Notes under the pieces: model-generated
What the model saw: only the letters and a program-made list of their open reading frames with translations
What the model was told of the DNA's origin: nothing
The model's database searches: none
Part shown: positions 7,174-15,607 of the stretch, piece by piece
How the letters are laid out: every line of letters begins with the position of its first letter
Numbering within the stretch: position 1 is the stretch's first letter
Program-made: the position numbers and the translations under genes
From: Flavobacterium cutihirudinis
GTDB taxonomy: Bacteria > Bacteroidota > Bacteroidia > Flavobacteriales > Flavobacteriaceae
Direction: 5' to 3'
Length of the DNA: 64,000 nucleotides
Assembly (NCBI RefSeq): GCF_003385895.1
Contig: NZ_QRDQ01000011.1
Location: 62,001-126,000, forward strand

Positions 7174-8136
7174 TTATTGCACTCTAAATTTCTCTCTATA
7201 CTCAATAGGCTTCATTCCAACCATTTTATAAAATACTTTTCGGAATGCCTTTGGATCATTATAACCGGTTTTTTCGATAATTTCTGAAATCGAAAGCTGT
7301 GTTTGTTCTAAGTACTTTTTAGAGCTTTCGACTCTTATATTTTGCAGATATTCAATTGGCGGAATTCCGGTTACTTGTTTAAATCGGCGTGTCATATTTC
7401 TGGCACTTGTCGGGATATCTTTTGTAATTTCTTCCAGTTTTTCAATAGTTTGATATTGACTTTCGATTTTTTGCTGAAGCATGGCCACCAAAGTGTCATT
7501 GTGTAGATGGTTAGGTCTGAAAGTACTGAAATAACTTTGTTTGTAGCGATTCAAATCGATTGAGAAGATTTTTGCAATTTGAACTGCAATTTCGTTTCCG
7601 CAATATTTTTGAACCAAAAGAATGAGCAAATGAAAAGATGAGGTAGAACCGCCGCTAGTGTAAAGGCTTCCGTCTGCAGTTAAAGTTTCATCGGGTTTAA
7701 GATTTACAAGCGGAAATGCTTTCGTAAAGGCGCTGCAAGCGTCAACGTGTGTTGTGGCTAATTTGTCGTTCAATAATCCTGATGCCGCAAACAAGAAGGC
7801 ACCGGTGCAAAAACTGGCAAGTTCGGCTCCGGACTGATGTTGTTTTTTTAGCCATGGAATAAAATCTCTATTTTTTGCAATCATTTCTCCCATATTGTCT
7901 GTGGTGAAAGCCGGAATCAGAATCAGTTCGAGCCGAATATCTGAAGTTTCGATTGGGTGAACATCATAGCCAAATACTTGTTCTGAAGTAATTTGTCCGG
8001 CCAATTGAAAAATCATGATTTCAAAAGGCTTTTCTCCACTGCTTAGTTTATTGGCTGTTTCAAAAACTTCTAAAATTGCTGCAATGCTTAATAATTTATA
8101 GTCATGCGGTACGATTAAACCTGTTTTCTTGCTCAT
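7174..8136 (-). CDS. GlxA-type transcriptional regulator (DJ-1/PfpI domain plus AraC HTH)
   Basis: 320 residues from the start I prefer. The N-terminal half (about 1-190) is a DJ-1/PfpI-like amidotransferase fold with Cys in ASFCTGAF. The C-terminal 100 residues are a two-helix AraC/XylS DNA-binding domain, ending in the signature near SEIIEKTGYNDPKAFRKVFY. An upstream in-frame Met at 8163 would lie only 5 nt past the -7 box at 8169-8176, so ATG 8136 is chosen. It is divergent from the VOC/AHSA1 cluster and probably controls it; the ligand is unknown. Confidence 0.88.
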   Translation of the reverse strand: MSKKTGLIVPHDYKLLSIAAILEVFETANKLSSGEKPFEIMIFQLAGQITSEQVFGYDVHPIETSDIRLELILIPAFTTDNMGEMIAKNRDFIPWLKKQHQSGAELASFCTGAFLFAASGLLNDKLATTHVDACSAFTKAFPLVNLKPDETLTADGSLYTSGGSTSSFHLLILLVQKYCGNEIAVQIAKIFSIDLNRYKQSYFSTFRPNHLHNDTLVAMLQQKIESQYQTIEKLEEITKDIPTSARNMTRRFKQVTGIPPIEYLQNIRVESSKKYLEQTQLSISEIIEKTGYNDPKAFRKVFYKMVGMKPIEYREKFRVQ

Positions 8137-8168
8137 GATTTGTGTTATTTGAAAGATTAGCAATCTAA

Positions 8169-8176
8169 CAAAAGTA
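8169..8176 (-). promoter_or_regulatory. -7 box (TACTTTTG) for the GlxA-type regulator
   Basis: A perfect TANNTTTG on the minus strand, 33 nt before ATG 8136. It decides the start, because the longer frame would begin at about the transcription start. Confidence 0.6.
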
Positions 8177-8241
8177 AGTAAAATGTCTCAAATGACCCTA
8201 AAATTGACTTTTATTAGCATTTTTAAGTAATCTTAAAAAAT

Positions 8242-8249
8242 TACATTTG
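8242..8249 (+). promoter_or_regulatory. -7 box (TACATTTG) for the VOC/AHSA1 cluster
   Basis: A perfect TANNTTTG 27 nt before ATG 8277, divergent from the regulator promoter 65 nt away. Confidence 0.6.
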
Positions 8250-8276
8250 TTTTAATTAATTCGTAATTTTATCAAG

Positions 8277-8687
8277 ATGAAAACAAAAATCTTCTTAAAT
8301 CTTCCTGTAAAAGATTTAAATAAGGCGGTAGCTTTTTATAATGAACTTGGTTTTTCGACCAATCCAAAATTCACAAATGAAAAAGGAGCCTGTATAGTTA
8401 TTGACGAAAATATATTTGTGATGCTTTTGGTAGAAGAGTTTTATCAAACCTTTACCAACAAACAAATTTGTGATGCTGCTACAACTAGCGAAGTTCTGAT
8501 TTCAATTTCTTTGGATTCTCGTGAACAAGTAGATAAAATGATAGAAAAAGCTATTAAAGCTGGCGGAGTAGATTATATTCCGGCAAAAGATTATGGATGG
8601 ATGTATCAAAGAACTTTTCTGGATGTTGACAATCATCATTGGGAAATTTTCTATATGGATGAAAGTCAGATTCCAGAGAGTATGTAA
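8277..8687 (+). CDS. VOC-fold protein (glyoxalase/bleomycin-resistance superfamily), paralogue 1
   Basis: 136 residues, opening MKTKIFLNLPVKDLNKAVAF and ending with DVDNHHWEIFYMD, the usual start and last metal-site strand of single-module VOC proteins. The glyoxalase/extradiol metal ligands are only partly conserved, so the reaction is unknown. It is the first gene after the divergent promoter and is clearly paralogous to the gene at 9256 (shared LNLPVK, SSEVL/TSEVL and GWMY motifs). Confidence 0.85.
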   Translation: MKTKIFLNLPVKDLNKAVAFYNELGFSTNPKFTNEKGACIVIDENIFVMLLVEEFYQTFTNKQICDAATTSEVLISISLDSREQVDKMIEKAIKAGGVDYIPAKDYGWMYQRTFLDVDNHHWEIFYMDESQIPESM

Positions 8688-8719
8688 TATTTAAAAAAAA
8701 ACGATTAACTAGCTATAAA

Positions 8720-9124
8720 ATGATAACAGTACAAACAACAGTTAAGAACACGATAGACAAAGTGTGGGAATTTTGGAATAAACCAGAGCATATTACAAAA
8801 TGGGCATTTGCATCTCCAGAATGGCATGCGCCTCGTGCTGAAAATGATTTAAAAGAAGGTGGAAAATTCTCTACAACTATGGCAGCTAAAGATGGTAGTA
8901 TGAGCTTTGATTTCGGGGGAGAATATACTTTGGTAAAACAAAATGAAGCAATAAATTATACAATGGGAGATGGAAGAAAAACTGAAATTATCTTTAAAGA
9001 AAGTCCTGAAGGAGTTGAAATAATCGAAAGTTTTGACCCAGAATCTCAAAATCCTGTAGAAATGCAACAAGCAGGATGGCAGGCAATTTTGGATAATTTT
9101 AAAAATTACGCCGAGAATAATTAG
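8720..9124 (+). CDS. SRPBCC/AHSA1-domain protein, paralogue 1
   Basis: 134 residues of a START-like AHSA1 fold: TVKNTIDKVWEFWNKPEHITKW at the start, a hydrophobic-cavity beta sheet, and a long C-terminal helix (QQAGWQAILDNFKNY) typical of the family. Such proteins bind hydrophobic ligands or act as stress factors. It follows the first VOC gene by 32 nt and is probably in one operon. Confidence 0.86.
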   Translation: MITVQTTVKNTIDKVWEFWNKPEHITKWAFASPEWHAPRAENDLKEGGKFSTTMAAKDGSMSFDFGGEYTLVKQNEAINYTMGDGRKTEIIFKESPEGVEIIESFDPESQNPVEMQQAGWQAILDNFKNYAENN

Positions 9125-9132
9125 TTCTTTTC

Positions 9133-9173
9133 TCAAGTTCAAAGACTCAAAGTCGCAGAGGTTCAAAGGTTCA
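9133..9173 (+). repeat. GTTCAAAG word array
   Basis: Four imperfect copies of the GTTCAAAG/CTCAAAG word between the first SRPBCC and second VOC genes. The same word array, more regular, is at 42267-42320. Confidence 0.5.
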
Positions 9174-9255
9174 GTATATCGTCAATCTGTGCTTGCATTA
9201 CTTATATAACTTATATGGTTTAAAAAATAAATTGTTTAACAAAAAAAATCAAAAA

Positions 9256-9663
9256 ATGACAAAACAAATATGGTTGAATTTGCCTGTTAAGAATATTGCG
9301 AAAGCGAAAGACTTTTTCTGGAAAATAGGTTTTTCTTTTAATGAGCAGCACGATACGCCAAGTTCTACTTGTATGGTGATTGGTGAAAGTCATTTTGTAG
9401 TAATGCTTTTTGAAGAATCACTTTTTTCTACTTTTTCGCAAAATAGTATTACTGATACCGGTTCCAGTTCTGAGGTTTTGATGTCAATTGACGCCGAAAG
9501 CAAAGAGGAAGTTGATGAATTAGCAAAAAAAGTGACAGAAGCAGGTGGAACTGTTTTTGCAGCTCCAGCTGAAAGTCAAGGATGGATGTACGGCTTTGGG
9601 TTTGCTGATTTAGATGGTCATCGCTGGAATGTTTTGTTCATGGATTTTAGTAAATTATCGTAA
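9256..9663 (+). CDS. VOC-fold protein, paralogue 2
   Basis: 135 residues from ATG 9256 (MTKQIWLNLPVKN). The longer frame from 9193 adds a basic, repeat-derived extension absent from the paralogue, so I reject it. Closing strand LDGHRWNVLFMD and GWMYGFGFADLDG match paralogue 1. A 131-nt spacer with the GTTCAAAG array separates it from the preceding gene, which suggests duplication of a VOC-AHSA1 pair. Confidence 0.85.
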   Translation: MTKQIWLNLPVKNIAKAKDFFWKIGFSFNEQHDTPSSTCMVIGESHFVVMLFEESLFSTFSQNSITDTGSSSEVLMSIDAESKEEVDELAKKVTEAGGTVFAAPAESQGWMYGFGFADLDGHRWNVLFMDFSKLS

Positions 9664-9665
9664 TA

Positions 9666-10103
9666 ATGGAAAAATTAGTTTTTAATATTGACATAAAGGC
9701 TTCTAAAGAAGAGATTTGGAAAGTATTGTGGGATGACGAAACGTACAGAAAGTGGACAAGCTCTTTTTGTGGTGAAAGTTACGTTCAAACGAGTTGGAAC
9801 GAAGGTGATAAAATTTATTTTTTAGGTGAAGGCGGCGAGGGGATGAATAGTATAATTGAAACTAAAATTCCTAACGAATACATGGCGTTTAAACATATGG
9901 GAGAAATTAAAGATTTTAAAGAAGTGCCACCAAATGAAGAAACGTTGAAATGGGTTGGAGCAATGGAAACCTACAAATTGATTCAAAAAGGCGATTTGGT
10001 CGATCTTCATGTAGAAGTAGATGTAATCGATAAACATATCGACTTTTTTAAAGAAGCTTTTCCAAAAGGAATGGAAACGATTAAAGAATTGTCTGAGAAT
10101 TAA
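9666..10103 (+). CDS. SRPBCC/AHSA1-domain protein, paralogue 2
   Basis: 145 residues with the AHSA1-type opening FNIDIKASKEEIWKVLWDD, a middle sheet and a C-terminal helix (FFKEAFPKGMETIKEL). It begins 2 nt after the VOC paralogue 2 stop, so translation is very likely coupled. More diverged from 8720-9124 than the VOC pair is from each other. Ligand unknown. Confidence 0.86.
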   Translation: MEKLVFNIDIKASKEEIWKVLWDDETYRKWTSSFCGESYVQTSWNEGDKIYFLGEGGEGMNSIIETKIPNEYMAFKHMGEIKDFKEVPPNEETLKWVGAMETYKLIQKGDLVDLHVEVDVIDKHIDFFKEAFPKGMETIKELSEN

Positions 10104-10153
10104 CTTCTCAATACACTAAAAAAAAAACAACAAACATTAAAACAAAAGAAATC

Positions 10154-10588
10154 ATGACATCAGTAAATCCGTATTTAATTTTTAATGGAAATTGCGAAGA
10201 AGCATTTCTATTTTACAAATCAGTTTTTGGAGGTGAATTTCCTTATATAGGAAAATTTAAAGATATGCCGGCAGAAGACGGCTGCGAGCAAATTTCAGAA
10301 AAAGATGCCAACCGTGTAATGCATGTTTCATTGCCAATTGGTGATACAATCTTAATGGGAAGCGACAGTAACGAACAATCGGGAGATGTGACTTTTGGTG
10401 GGAACTTTTCAATTTCAATAAATGTAGAAAGTGCAGCCGAAGCGGATAGAATTTTCAACGGACTTTCAGCTGGCGGAACAGTTTATATGGCAATGAACAA
10501 AACATTTTGGGGCGCTTATTTCGGAATGTTCAAAGATAAATTTGAAGTTAGCTGGATGGTAAATTTTGATGAAAACAAACCGGCTTAA
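10154..10588 (+). CDS. PhnB-like VOC protein
   Basis: 144 residues with the PhnB-type signature: YLIFNGNCEEAFLFYKSVFGG at the start, SLPIGDTILMGSD in the middle and FGMFKDKFEVSWMVNF at the end. This VOC subgroup is often mis-annotated as a 3-demethylubiquinone methyltransferase; no methyltransferase motif exists. It is the last gene of the cluster, 50 nt after the SRPBCC gene. Confidence 0.88.
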   Translation: MTSVNPYLIFNGNCEEAFLFYKSVFGGEFPYIGKFKDMPAEDGCEQISEKDANRVMHVSLPIGDTILMGSDSNEQSGDVTFGGNFSISINVESAAEADRIFNGLSAGGTVYMAMNKTFWGAYFGMFKDKFEVSWMVNFDENKPA

Positions 10589-10596
10589 AAAATAAA

Positions 10597-10740
10597 TTTT
10601 AACACATAGAAACATAGATTATTGCTTCTAAAGAAGAGATTAAAAGAAACAAGTTTCCACACATAGATAAACTATGTGCATTTAAATTAGTGAAACGCCT
10701 TTTGTAAATCTTAAAAAAACTATGTCTCTATGTGTTAAAA
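10597..10740. repeat. Long hairpin repeat with ACACATAG ends
   Basis: The 21-bp arms 10597-10617 (TTTTAACACATAGAAACATAG) and 10720-10740 are complementary with one mismatch. Inside is a second hairpin, CACATAG-ATAAA-CTATGTG (about 10662-10680). It accounts for most of the 324-nt gap before serB. I see only this copy in the window. Confidence 0.65.
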
Positions 10741-10804
10741 ATAATTGCAGCAACAGGATAAAGTTATGTTATTCTTATAGCAAAGCATAATTGTTAAATT
10801 ACTT

Positions 10805-10836
10805 GAAAAAGCACATGATTATGTGCTTTTTCTTTT
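10805..10836 (+). terminator. Intrinsic terminator of the VOC/AHSA1 cluster
   Basis: A 12-bp perfect stem GAAAAAGCACAT (10805-10816) with ATGTGCTTTTTC (10821-10832), a 4-nt loop and T-rich tail. Confidence 0.8.
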
Positions 10837-10912
10837 CAAAAAAACAATGATTATTCTTTTTTATCATCGATAGATTGCCGATTTTTGTCGCTTCAAAAAC
10901 AATAGAGAAAAA

Positions 10913-12142
10913 ATGGCAATAGAGGATAAAGAAATTATTTTATTAAAAGTTTCAGGACATGATAAAATAGGGGTTACAGCTGGATTAACTGCTGTATTGG
11001 CGACTTATGATGCTAACATTTTAGATATTGGTCAGGCCGATATTCATGATACACTTTCTTTAGGAATTTTGTTCGAAATTGCCGCAGGTTCGTCATCGGC
11101 ACCAGTTTTAAAAGACTTGTTGTTCAAGGCTTACGAATTGGAAATTAAGGTAAAATTTATTCCAATTTCTATCGAAGACTACGAAACATGGGTAAAATCG
11201 CAATCAAAACAACGCTACATAATTAATATTTTAGGTGAAAAACTAGCTGCTTCACAATTGGCTGCCGTGACTAAAATTATGTCAGACCAAAACCTGAATA
11301 TTGATTCTATTATACGATTAACAGGAAGAACTTCAATTGTTGAAAAAGAAGAATATCCGCGTTCTTGTATCCAGTTATCTGTGACAGGCGAAATTGTAAA
11401 TAAAATTGTCATGACGGCAAGTTTTATGGAAATTTCAAGAACGTTAAACGTTGATATTTCATTCCAGGAAGATAATATTTACAGAAGAAACCGCCGTTTG
11501 GTTTGCTTCGATATGGATTCTACTTTGATCCAAACCGAAGTTATCGACGAATTGGCAGAGCTTAATGGAGTAGGCGATCAGGTAAGAGCGATCACAGAAT
11601 CGGCAATGAACGGTGAAATTGATTTCAACGAAAGTTTCAAACAACGAATGGCTTTATTAGAAGGTTTGAGCGAAGAAGTTTTACAAAATGTTGCCATAAA
11701 TTTACCAATTACCCAAGGCGCGCATCGTTTGATGAAAGCGCTTAAGTATTACGGATATAAAACGGCAATTCTATCTGGAGGTTTCACTTATTTTGGAGAT
11801 TATCTGCAAAAAGAATTAGGAATCGACTACGTTCACGCCAATCAACTTGAAATAAAAGACGGTAAATTAACCGGTAAATATTTAGGTGATATTATAAACG
11901 GAGAAAAGAAAGCCGAATTACTAAAAACAATCGCCGAAAAAGAGGGAATTCACATCAATCAAACCATCGCAGTTGGAGACGGAGCAAACGATTTGCCAAT
12001 GCTAAATTTGGCTGGACTCGGAATCGCTTTCCACGCCAAACCAAAAGTAAAAGAAAGTGCTTCAACGTCAATTTCTAGTTTAGGTCTTGATGGAGTTTTG
12101 TATCTTTTAGGATATCACGATCGATATATTGATATGATGTAA
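10913..12142 (+). CDS. serB: Phosphoserine phosphatase with two N-terminal ACT domains
   Basis: 409 residues. Two ACT-like regulatory domains occupy about residues 1-85 and 95-185. The HAD phosphatase domain begins near 195 with the catalytic motif FDMDST (nucleophile Asp200, acid/base Asp202), and ends with GDGANDLPML, the Mg-binding motif. It makes L-serine from phosphoserine in the last step of serine synthesis. The tandem ACT domains suggest feedback by serine. It is monocistronic, between terminators. Confidence 0.94.
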   Translation: MAIEDKEIILLKVSGHDKIGVTAGLTAVLATYDANILDIGQADIHDTLSLGILFEIAAGSSSAPVLKDLLFKAYELEIKVKFIPISIEDYETWVKSQSKQRYIINILGEKLAASQLAAVTKIMSDQNLNIDSIIRLTGRTSIVEKEEYPRSCIQLSVTGEIVNKIVMTASFMEISRTLNVDISFQEDNIYRRNRRLVCFDMDSTLIQTEVIDELAELNGVGDQVRAITESAMNGEIDFNESFKQRMALLEGLSEEVLQNVAINLPITQGAHRLMKALKYYGYKTAILSGGFTYFGDYLQKELGIDYVHANQLEIKDGKLTGKYLGDIINGEKKAELLKTIAEKEGIHINQTIAVGDGANDLPMLNLAGLGIAFHAKPKVKESASTSISSLGLDGVLYLLGYHDRYIDMM

Positions 12143-12165
12143 TTATCAATTTGATACGTCATTTT

Positions 12166-12266
12166 TGTCATTTCGACGAAGGAGAAATCTTCGCAAGTAA
12201 CTCGACAAGATTAGTGATTTTGATTACGGAGTTTCTAACGAAGATTTCTCCTTCGTCGAAATGACA
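12166..12266. repeat. TGTCATTTCGA hairpin element, copy 1
   Basis: Perfect 28-bp arms (12166-12193 and 12239-12266), with an asymmetric loop containing ACTCGACAAGATT. Related copies are at 42557-42658, 42695-42800 and 50474-50575. It sits right after serB. Confidence 0.8.
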
Positions 12267-12287
12267 TGCTGAACTTAATAAAAATAA

Positions 12288-12326
12288 AAATCTTAGCTTT
12301 TTCAATAAAGGCTAAGGTTTTTTTAT
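12288..12326. terminator. Bidirectional terminator between serB and the DUF695 gene
   Basis: A 10-bp stem with one T-G pair (12288-12297 with 12311-12320), extended by AAA/TTT, A-rich on the left and T-rich on the right. It can serve both convergent genes. Confidence 0.7.
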
Positions 12327-12362
12327 GGATAAAAAAGGATAAGCAAAGATTCAAATTTTTGA

Positions 12363-12785
12363 TCAGATTTTTTTATATAAAGGAACAGGATATTCTTCTA
12401 AGAATGTCCAATCAGAATGATTTTGAGAATCTAGTTCCAATTTATTCTTTGAATATTTGTTTTTTAAATCATTGAAAAGACTGGAAATAGATTCTGAATT
12501 CTCTCCAAAAAACCAATAATTTCTTGCTCCGCCATAAGTCTCGACTAGAAAAATAATTCCATTATTTTTTTCTTGAAAAATGTTTACTACCTCGTTGTCA
12601 AAATCTATTAGTGATTTGTTATATTCAGAAGTTGGTAATCCATTGTCTTTAACATTATCGAATTCATGTGTTATACAGATTAATTCAGGATATTTTGTTT
12701 TGTATTCGTAAATGTTTTTATAATTAGGTTTTCTTAAATAGAGAGGAAGCCCTTCGTATTCAGTTTGTAGTGTTGACCATTCCAT
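12363..12785 (-). CDS. DUF695-like protein
   Basis: 140 residues, no signal peptide. The pattern (WSTLQTEYEGLPLYLR, then YPELICITHEF, DNGLPTSEY, and later ETYGGARNYWFF) resembles the DUF695 family of small uncharacterised bacterial proteins. It is the terminal gene of a possible unit with the GH3 gene, whose stop is 25 nt upstream of this start. Function unknown. Confidence 0.65.
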   Translation of the reverse strand: MEWSTLQTEYEGLPLYLRKPNYKNIYEYKTKYPELICITHEFDNVKDNGLPTSEYNKSLIDFDNEVVNIFQEKNNGIIFLVETYGGARNYWFFGENSESISSLFNDLKNKYSKNKLELDSQNHSDWTFLEEYPVPLYKKI

Positions 12786-12810
12786 TTTTTTCTATAAACA
12801 TTAAATTATC

Positions 12811-14319
12811 TTACATCTCCTTCAACTGCTCCAAATAATCCCTCTGATTAGAAAGTCTCGGAATCTTATGTTGGCCACCAAGTTTATCTCTTTCTTTCAA
12901 CCAATCATAAAACAAGTTCTCACGAGCAACATTAATCACCAAAGGATTTAACGTCATATTGTTGTAGCGTTTTGCTTCATAATCAGAATTTAAAGTCTGT
13001 AAAGTTTCATCCAGAACTTTTTGGAAAAGACCAACATCAGCCGGGTGTTTTTTAAATTCGATCATCCATTCGTGTGCACCTTTTTCTTTGTCTTGCATAA
13101 AAATAGGAGCAACGGTATAATCAATAACTTCAGTTTGAGTTACCTGACACGCTTTGGCAATAGCCTGATCGGTATTTTCTACCATTAATTCTTCACCAAA
13201 GACATTAATATGATGTTTGGTTCTTCCTGTAACTCTAATTCGATAAGGATTTAAAGAAGTAAAGCGAACGGTGTCGCCAATTAAATAACGCCACAAACCG
13301 GAATTTGTCGTAATTACGATTGCGTAGTTTTTATTCAGTTCAACATCGGCAAGGCGAATTACTTTTTGGTCTGGAGTTCCAAAAGTGTCCATCGGAATAA
13401 ATTCATAGAAAATTCCGTAATCCAGCATCAATAATAAATCACTTGAATTATTTAAATCCTGAATAGCGAAAAAGCCTTCCGAAGCATTGTAGATTTCGTA
13501 ATATTTAAAATCCTTGCTTGGTAAAATTTTCTTGTACTGTTCTTTATAAGGAGAAAAACTTACGCCTCCATGAAAATAAACTTCAAGGTTTGGCCAGAGT
13601 TCAAGCAAATTTCCTTTTCCTGTATTTTCTAAAACTTTATTCATTAAAACCAACATCCAGGAAGGAACACCTGCAAAACTGGTCACGTTTTCATTTTTTG
13701 TTTCGTTGATAATGGCCGCGATTTTTGTTTCCCATTCGGTCATTAACGAAGTTTTACTGCTTGGCGTGCTGCTGAATTCGGCCCAAATTGGCATGTTTTC
13801 AATCAGAATTGCCGATAAATCTCCAAAGAACGTATTGTTGTTTTCATAAATCTGAGAACTTCCACCTAAGCGAAGACTTTTTCCCAAAAATAATTCAGAG
13901 TCTTCATTATTATTTAAATAAAGACAAAGCAAATCCTTGCTTCCTTTATAATGACAATCTTCCAGTGCTTCGTTGCTTACCGGAATAAATTTGCTTTTAG
14001 CATTTGTAGTACCGCTCGATTTAGCGAACCATTTTATAGGCGTTTCCCAAAAAACATTTTGTTCGCCTAAACGTGTACGTTCAATCAACGGCTGTAATTC
14101 TTCATAAGTCGAAATTGGGACTCTTTCTTTAAAAGTCTGATAGGAATTTATCGAGGCAAAATCATACTGTTTTCCAATAACCGTATTTTCTGAAGCTGTC
14201 AATAAATTATGCAACAGCTCTTCCTGAACTTCATTCGGATATTTTAGAAAGAGTTCGATTTGATGTATCCTCTGTTTTAGGACCCATGATGCGAAAGAAT
14301 TGATTATGGATAAGGGCAT
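12811..14319 (-). CDS. GH3-family acyl-adenylate-forming enzyme
   Basis: 502 residues. The ATP-binding motif SSGTTNAKSKFIP (near residue 95) and the later motifs YNASEGFFAIQ and GLWRYLIGDTVRFT are characteristic of the GH3 superfamily. Plant members conjugate amino acids to hormones after adenylating the carboxylate. Bacteroidetes carry homologues of unknown substrate. N-terminal helix and C-terminal lid are both present, so the enzyme looks intact. Cytoplasmic; likely co-transcribed with the DUF695 gene. Confidence 0.9.
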   Translation of the reverse strand: MPLSIINSFASWVLKQRIHQIELFLKYPNEVQEELLHNLLTASENTVIGKQYDFASINSYQTFKERVPISTYEELQPLIERTRLGEQNVFWETPIKWFAKSSGTTNAKSKFIPVSNEALEDCHYKGSKDLLCLYLNNNEDSELFLGKSLRLGGSSQIYENNNTFFGDLSAILIENMPIWAEFSSTPSSKTSLMTEWETKIAAIINETKNENVTSFAGVPSWMLVLMNKVLENTGKGNLLELWPNLEVYFHGGVSFSPYKEQYKKILPSKDFKYYEIYNASEGFFAIQDLNNSSDLLLMLDYGIFYEFIPMDTFGTPDQKVIRLADVELNKNYAIVITTNSGLWRYLIGDTVRFTSLNPYRIRVTGRTKHHINVFGEELMVENTDQAIAKACQVTQTEVIDYTVAPIFMQDKEKGAHEWMIEFKKHPADVGLFQKVLDETLQTLNSDYEAKRYNNMTLNPLVINVARENLFYDWLKERDKLGGQHKIPRLSNQRDYLEQLKEM

Positions 14320-14404
14320 GAATGATTTTTGATTTTAGATGTTAGTTTTTGTGCGTAAACGCAAAAACAGGAAACTTAAAATTTGAATATCAACAGACAA
14401 ATAT

Positions 14405-14412
14405 TAACTTTG
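14405..14412 (+). promoter_or_regulatory. Possible -7 box (TAACTTTG) upstream of the DUF2797 gene
   Basis: A perfect TANNTTTG on the plus strand, but 148 nt before ATG 14561, so the leader would be long. It could be chance. Confidence 0.35.
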
Positions 14413-14560
14413 TCGTTGTATCAAAAATAGTGTTTTTTTGTAAAAAACAATTCTATTTGTAGTAAAGATTCCATTTCAAAATTGGAATTTTAACACTAAA
14501 AGCGCTAATTCTTCGGGTTTCCTGAAATCTCTAATCAACAAATAAAAAAATAAAATTCTA

Positions 14561-15355
14561 ATGACTTATCAAGGCGTACTTACAAAAATGCAGACAGAAA
14601 TAGGAAATCCAATTCAGTATTATTTGGTTTTCGAAGATAGCTTTTTGAGTATGAATCAGTTATTGGATAAAGAGATTGAAATAAACTTTTCAGGCTATCA
14701 ATGCTTAAATTGTAACAAGAAGAAAAAAATATACAGACAAGGTTTTTGCTACGATTGTTTTTACTCCAGTGCAGCAGTTGGTGATTGGATCATGAGACCG
14801 GAATTAAGTACAGCGCATCTCGGAATTGCCGATCGCGATTTAGAATACGAATCAAAAGTACAATTGCAACCTCATATTGTATACTTGGCTTTTTCGACCG
14901 AAGTAAAAGTAGGCGTAACCAGAAAAACGCAAGTGCCAACAAGATGGATCGATCAGGGTGCAACGCAGGCAATTGCGATAGTTGAGGTGCCAAATCGTTA
15001 TTTGGCCGGAATAACTGAGGTTGCCTTGAAAGATCATTATACAGATAAAACGAACTGGAGAAAAATGCTTCAAGATACTTCCGAATCTTGTGATTTAATT
15101 TTGGAGAAAGCGAAAGTAGAAAGCTTAATTCCTGCTGAAGTGAAAGACTATTTTTATAGCCAGAAAAATGATGTCTACGAATTAAATTATCCGATATTAA
15201 GTTATCCTCAAAAAATTAGTAGTTTAAACTTAGAAAAGACACCATCTTTTAATGGAAAGCTGGTTGGAATAAAAGGACAATACCTTTTATTTGAAAACGG
15301 AACTGTATTTAATGTTCGTGGTTCTGAAGGTTATGTTGTTACTATAAACGTCTAG
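14561..15355 (+). CDS. DUF2797-domain protein with a zinc-ribbon-like Cys cluster
   Basis: 264 residues. Four cysteines in CLNCNKKKK and GFCYDCFY (near residues 48-68) probably bind zinc. The conserved core VYLAFSTEVKVGVTRKTQVPTRW followed by DQGATQA marks the DUF2797 family. The function of the family is unknown. It is monocistronic and divergent from the GH3 gene. Confidence 0.85.
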   Translation: MTYQGVLTKMQTEIGNPIQYYLVFEDSFLSMNQLLDKEIEINFSGYQCLNCNKKKKIYRQGFCYDCFYSSAAVGDWIMRPELSTAHLGIADRDLEYESKVQLQPHIVYLAFSTEVKVGVTRKTQVPTRWIDQGATQAIAIVEVPNRYLAGITEVALKDHYTDKTNWRKMLQDTSESCDLILEKAKVESLIPAEVKDYFYSQKNDVYELNYPILSYPQKISSLNLEKTPSFNGKLVGIKGQYLLFENGTVFNVRGSEGYVVTINV

Positions 15356-15477
15356 GTTTATCAGGGAATCGTCGATATTTTTCGTCTAACTATCTATTAG
15401 TTTGTTGGTTACATAATAATTTATTGTAATTTTATATCACCTCCAAAAGCAAAAACATGTAAATATTGATACATTTG

Positions 15478-15493
15478 GTTACAATTTTGTAAC
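15478..15493. promoter_or_regulatory. Dyad GTTACA-N4-TGTAAC upstream of the glycosyltransferase
   Basis: Perfect 6-bp half-sites with a 4-nt spacer, 44 nt before the -7 box at 15537. It is a possible operator, with no identified regulator. Confidence 0.35.
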
Positions 15494-15536
15494 AAATGCT
15501 TATTGGAAGAATTTATTTTTAGAAAATAAAAGAGGT

Positions 15537-15544
15537 TAGCTTTG
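15537..15544 (+). promoter_or_regulatory. -7 box (TAGCTTTG) for the family 9 glycosyltransferase
   Basis: A perfect TANNTTTG 63 nt before ATG 15608. No good -33 TTG at normal spacing. Confidence 0.5.
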
Positions 15545-15607
15545 AAAGCTTTCCTTAATTGATTTTTCAAATTTAATTAAGATTTAAATTCATAAATTAT
15601 TCCATAA

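Noticed and set aside
9193..9255. 21-residue N-terminal extension of VOC paralogue 2
   Set aside because: It is basic, derived from spacer sequence, and absent from paralogue 1; ATG 9256 gives the conserved start.
12266..12475. 69-residue plus-strand frame opposite the DUF695 gene
   Set aside because: It overlaps the terminator and the antisense of the DUF695 gene, which has better coding character.
15356..15607. Riboswitch or leader RNA before the glycosyltransferase
   Set aside because: Only a short GTTACA dyad and a promoter box are visible; no conserved aptamer core is recognised.
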